Assembly (NCBI GenBank): GCA_013398055.1
Contig: VZRS01001447.1
Span: 708,266-772,265 of the forward strand
Source of the DNA: Ifrita kowaldi
Lineage: Eukaryota > Chordata > Aves > Passeriformes > Cinclosomatidae
Length of the DNA: 64,000 bases
Direction: 5' to 3'
The notes beneath the pieces were generated by a model. The model was not told the origin of the DNA and ran no database searches. It saw only the letters and a program-made list of their open reading frames with translations. The translations under genes were made by a program, and so were the position numbers. Positions 61,901-64,000 of this stretch are shown in pieces (position 1 is the stretch's first letter; the number at the start of each line of letters is the position of its first letter).

Positions 61901-64000
61901 TAGGTAAGAAAGTGATTTTTCTCACACTGGAAATATTTGCTAACACTTGCAAACGGAAAGCACTACTAAAGGATTAACTGGTATCTTATAAGTGGTCCAG
62001 ACATTCTCCTGAGAGTTGGAAGGCTGTGGTTCAACCATCCCCTGCCTGCTTTATTTTCGTTATTACAAAGCCACATTTCAGTACATGTCTGGAAAGACAA
62101 AAGTTCTGCAGATTTCTGTTGCTGAATATTTAAAGCTGGTAACTGGAGCTCAGGTAAATTTTTGCTAGGAATCTGATGCTTTGTCCTGAAGGATGACAGT
62201 TTTCCAAAATATGTCATCCCAACATTTTCCTCTTTCTAGCTGAATAAATTACTCAATTAACTTCCAATACCTACAGTTTACTGGCAATATTTTTCGAATC
62301 GGCTGGCAGACGAGATGCTAAGGATTTAAAATATGATAATCTGATTCTTTACTTACTGCTTGCAAAACAAAAGAGCAATCCATGAGGATTTTGGTATCTC
62401 TGGAGGCATTTTTTTTCCACTTACGTGTGGATGTTTATAATACAAATAACCACCATTTGATGCAGGCTATCATGAAAAGCATGGAGCATCCCTTACATAG
62501 TTTTAGATAAAGACATGGGTTTGTCGTGTAGCCAGTTCTTACACCATACTCCGTTTTGAGTTGTGATGCACTGAGATGTCTGGAAGGCATTGCTGAATGA
62601 CATGTTTAAAAATCACTAAGTCATTTGAAGACCCATATTAAATACACTTGCTCTTGTATTGTTTAATGCCCTTTTCACAGCAATAAGGAAACTGTCATGG
62701 TCTATTACACCAAGGAGTTTCAAGGATTTCAGCATATGTGGAACTTAATTGCTCAGTTGTGTTTGGTAAGAGAAAGCCTGATCCTGGTAGCATTTAGGTT
62801 TAACTTTGAAATATTTTTTTTAGTCCCACAGGGAGGCAGCAAATGAGTGAAGAGGAATTCTGTGATGAGAGGGATGGGGCAGCTGGGGGTGTACCCCAGC
62901 CTGTGAAGAAGACTGTTTATCTGGTCTTCTTAACTGGGCGAGTCAGTTATGATCAGCAATGCTTCATGTTTGAAATTCTTATACTGAAGTAAATGCATTT
63001 TAATAAATTAAAAATAACTAGCTGTGTCTAAAGCCAGAGAATTCATTGTACTGCAAAATTAAAGCCAATGACTCCTTCCCTGTCTGAACAACTGATATTC
63101 AATTTTCAGTATTGCTTGAAATCTGTAAGCCAGATTTCCTATTTTGTTATACTGTAATATATAAGAACGGTGGGGAAAACATTTATGTTTTGAAGAGCTT
63201 CTTTTTGTACTTAGTATCACACAGGCAGTTTTTAACTAGCCCCTTTCTGTTAATTAAGCCCCCTTCTGTTTCTGGCCTGCCTTGGTCCTTGGATGATAAA
63301 CTCTATTGCAGGCAAGTAGCTGAGCCACAATGTTCATAATTCAGCAAGTCTCCCAGAGCTGCCACCTTGCTGTGGTCTTTCTGTAGGCCTCCTTTGTATT
63401 CGTTGTTCTTATTTCAAATTTATGTTTGTTTATCTGTAACCCTCTCAGTTCTCCTAATGCTTTGTCTCAAAGATCAGAAACCTTTGGCTTCTAGTGAGGA
63501 TCAGTGACATGATGTCCCAGATCTGACTCCAGAATTAATGGTCCTTAAGTAACAAGGGATGGGATTCTCTTTATTCTCTTTATTCTTGCTTACTTGCCCG
63601 AAAGTTTGCAAAGATAAAGATAAAGATAAAGGATTCCATCCTGTTCTTTTAATTTTTTTTTCAATGAGCAGTAAACACATCTCAGTGAAATTCCAGCTGA
63701 AACCACTGACACAATTGCTTTCTGAGCCCCACTGTGGCTTGTGTGCTAATATAATTTTTTTTGACATCTCTTTTGCTTTAGGGCCAATATCCCAATCAGG
63801 ATGACCTCTGCAATGAAGTGTATGCATTCATTCTGCTGAGTTTCTCTCTTTCCTGATATTGTTGGTCTTTTTCTCCAAGCTGTGCAGACTCTGGTGGTGC
63901 TGACACTCTCTGGCCTACATGATGTGCTTCACAGAGCCCTCCATCTTCACCCAAATTCTTGACATTGCCTTGGCTTGTATGTTCATCCCAGAATGTGCAG
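58995..64000. other. Region upstream of AGR2, no gene recognised
   Basis: In other vertebrates AGR3 follows AGR2 on this side, but I could not find any AGR3 exon here on the minus strand. A plus ORF at 60497-61009 (170 codons) has no recognisable domain. The AAAGAT microsatellite lies at 63610-63631. The rest is AT-rich and featureless to me. Confidence 0.5.
63610..63631. repeat. (AAAGAT)n short microsatellite
   Basis: Three and two-thirds units of AAAGAT. GATA-type motifs recur within it. Confidence 0.85.

Noticed and set aside
63781..64000. Possible exon-like sequence at the right edge (AYMMCFTEPSIFTQILDIAL in one frame)
   Set aside because: It is interrupted by a stop shortly before and cut by the window end. 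I could not match it to AGR3, AHR or another family.

Overview
The window is vertebrate nuclear DNA, almost certainly from a bird. It has GT-AG spliced genes with large introns. It carries several CR1 LINE tails of the avian type and a solo LTR of a kind I recognise from bird genomes, which points towards a passerine. The gene order BZW2 (+), TSPAN13 (+), AGR2 (-) matches human 7p21. No bacterial, phage or CRISPR-like content was seen.

Layout. Positions 1-15058 hold the 3' part of BZW2: five coding exons encoding the last 202 residues, including the W2 (eIF5C-type) domain, then the 3' UTR with two AATAAA signals. Positions 15059-32150 are a gene desert with one CR1 copy and a pair of AP-1 motifs. 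Positions 32150-32760 are a CpG island with CCAAT, octamer and CRE-like motifs and one undetermined base (N at 32565). It is the best candidate promoter for TSPAN13. TSPAN13 coding exons 2-6 lie at 44242-48180, but the first coding exon (about 21 residues) cannot be found. Positions 48781-53380 separate the convergent TSPAN13 and AGR2 genes and contain a 547-bp solo LTR. AGR2 runs on the minus strand from a TATA-type promoter near 58990, through a non-coding exon 1 (58909 to about 58963) and seven coding exons (57187 down to 53667), to a poly(A) signal at 53404-53399. Its reconstructed 172-residue product has a signal peptide, a CPHS thioredoxin-like site and a KTEL ER-retention tail. Positions 58964-64000 are upstream of AGR2. 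No AGR3 exon was found there.

The three genes are conserved neighbours, not an operon: BZW2 is a translation regulator, TSPAN13 a membrane scaffold tetraspanin, and AGR2 an ER protein-disulfide-isomerase family member of secretory epithelia.

The most unusual structure is a perfect three-copy tandem array of a 147-bp unit (55809-56250) inside an AGR2 intron. The unit length is divisible by three, and one frame on the AGR2 sense strand stays open through all copies. I found no convincing evidence for an undescribed multi-gene system. The long single-exon ORFs elsewhere look like chance.
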